From NCBI GenBank assembly GCA_019739215.1, contig JAHHDR010000018.1, positions 1 to 64,000 of the forward strand: DNA of 64,000 nucleotides, written 5' to 3'. The stretch comes from Rhizobium sp. (GTDB lineage Bacteria; Pseudomonadota; Alphaproteobacteria; Rhizobiales; Rhizobiaceae). The notes beneath the pieces are model-generated. The model saw only the letters and a program-made list of their open reading frames with translations. It searched no databases and had not been told where the DNA came from. Positions 63,782-64,000 of the stretch are shown piece by piece; the first letter of the stretch is position 1; every line of letters begins with the position of its first letter. The position numbers and the translations under genes are program-made.

Positions 63782-64000
63782 GGGGCGGTTTTTCTTCTGG
63801 ACCGGCAATCTTGGTCGGGGTTTAGCATGAATTTCACACGGGATATAGGAGCTTGCCGGAGCGGCGGCAAGCCGGCAAATCCGGCGAATTGGCGCGCTCA
63901 TGGCCGCATAATTTTGTTTTCAATAAGGTTTTTGGAAAATTCTTCCGTGACGTTTAGGCAATTTTTAAATCTGCATACGTAAAGTCACTCCATATGGTCT
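63782..64000. other. Upstream region of mnmA
   Basis: About 220 bp, AT-rich toward the window edge (gttttcaataaggtttttggaaaattc), probably holding the mnmA promoter. No gene is supported. Confidence 0.4.

Noticed and set aside
62465-63982. 505-codon open frame on the plus strand
   Set aside because: Antisense shadow of mnmA.

Overview
The window looks like a GC-rich alphaproteobacterial chromosome of the Rhizobiales, probably Rhizobiaceae. The evidence is a rhizobial-type mnmA, a tRNA-Met(CAT), an RbsABC-type sugar transporter and alphaproteobacterial podovirus-like prophage genes. Only about 45 kb is unique. Bases 1-18965 repeat 18969-37927 as the reverse complement around a 3-nt spacer (cat, 18966-18968), so every gene there appears twice. 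The left arm is error-rich in its first ~920 bases and the fold point cuts a permease gene in mid-frame. I therefore read the left arm as a fold-back or missed-adapter assembly artefact at a contig end, not as a biological duplication.

The unique layout, read rightward from the fold, is as follows. (1) Host DNA, 18969-24368: a sugar ABC transporter (permease truncated at the fold, two half-size ATPases, periplasmic binding protein) divergent from a soluble GAF histidine kinase and a LuxR-type response regulator. Palindromic TGCGG-N4-CCGCA sites lie in the shared intergenic region. (2) A ~38 kb prophage, 24411-62400, bounded by a 13-bp direct repeat that I take as attL and attR. attR lies in the 3' end of tRNA-Met. 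(3) Host DNA, 62401-64000: the rest of tRNA-Met and mnmA.

Within the prophage, the attL-proximal 12 kb is accessory: two intact and one frameshifted RTX-type calcium-binding secreted proteins, a LuxR-family regulator directly behind one of them, a five-module zinc-ribbon protein, a SANT/Myb-like protein and small orphans. Next, all leftward, come the virion and packaging genes of a podovirus-like particle (ejection proteins, tail nozzle, adaptor, SU10-like capsid protein, scaffold, P22-like portal, TerL, TerS). Leftward early genes follow (DUF1376 replication-type protein, ParB-like protein, RNase H). The lysogeny switch is at 57.4 kb, with an S24-type repressor and three copies of a 13-bp operator-like motif over the leftward promoter. 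A rightward operon with a Rha-type protein and small genes ends in a large serine recombinase.

The most interesting inference concerns that recombinase. Its reading frame runs through the attR core into tRNA-Met and stops after ten codons. If attL and attR are joined to rebuild attP, the same frame instead continues for 50 codons into the attL-proximal DNA. The free phage and the prophage would thus encode integrases with different C-terminal tails.

Many genes carry single frameshifts, and in each case I worked out, removing one base (usually in a short homopolymer) restores the frame. This points to residual insertion errors in the consensus, so frameshifted genes are given as restored spans.
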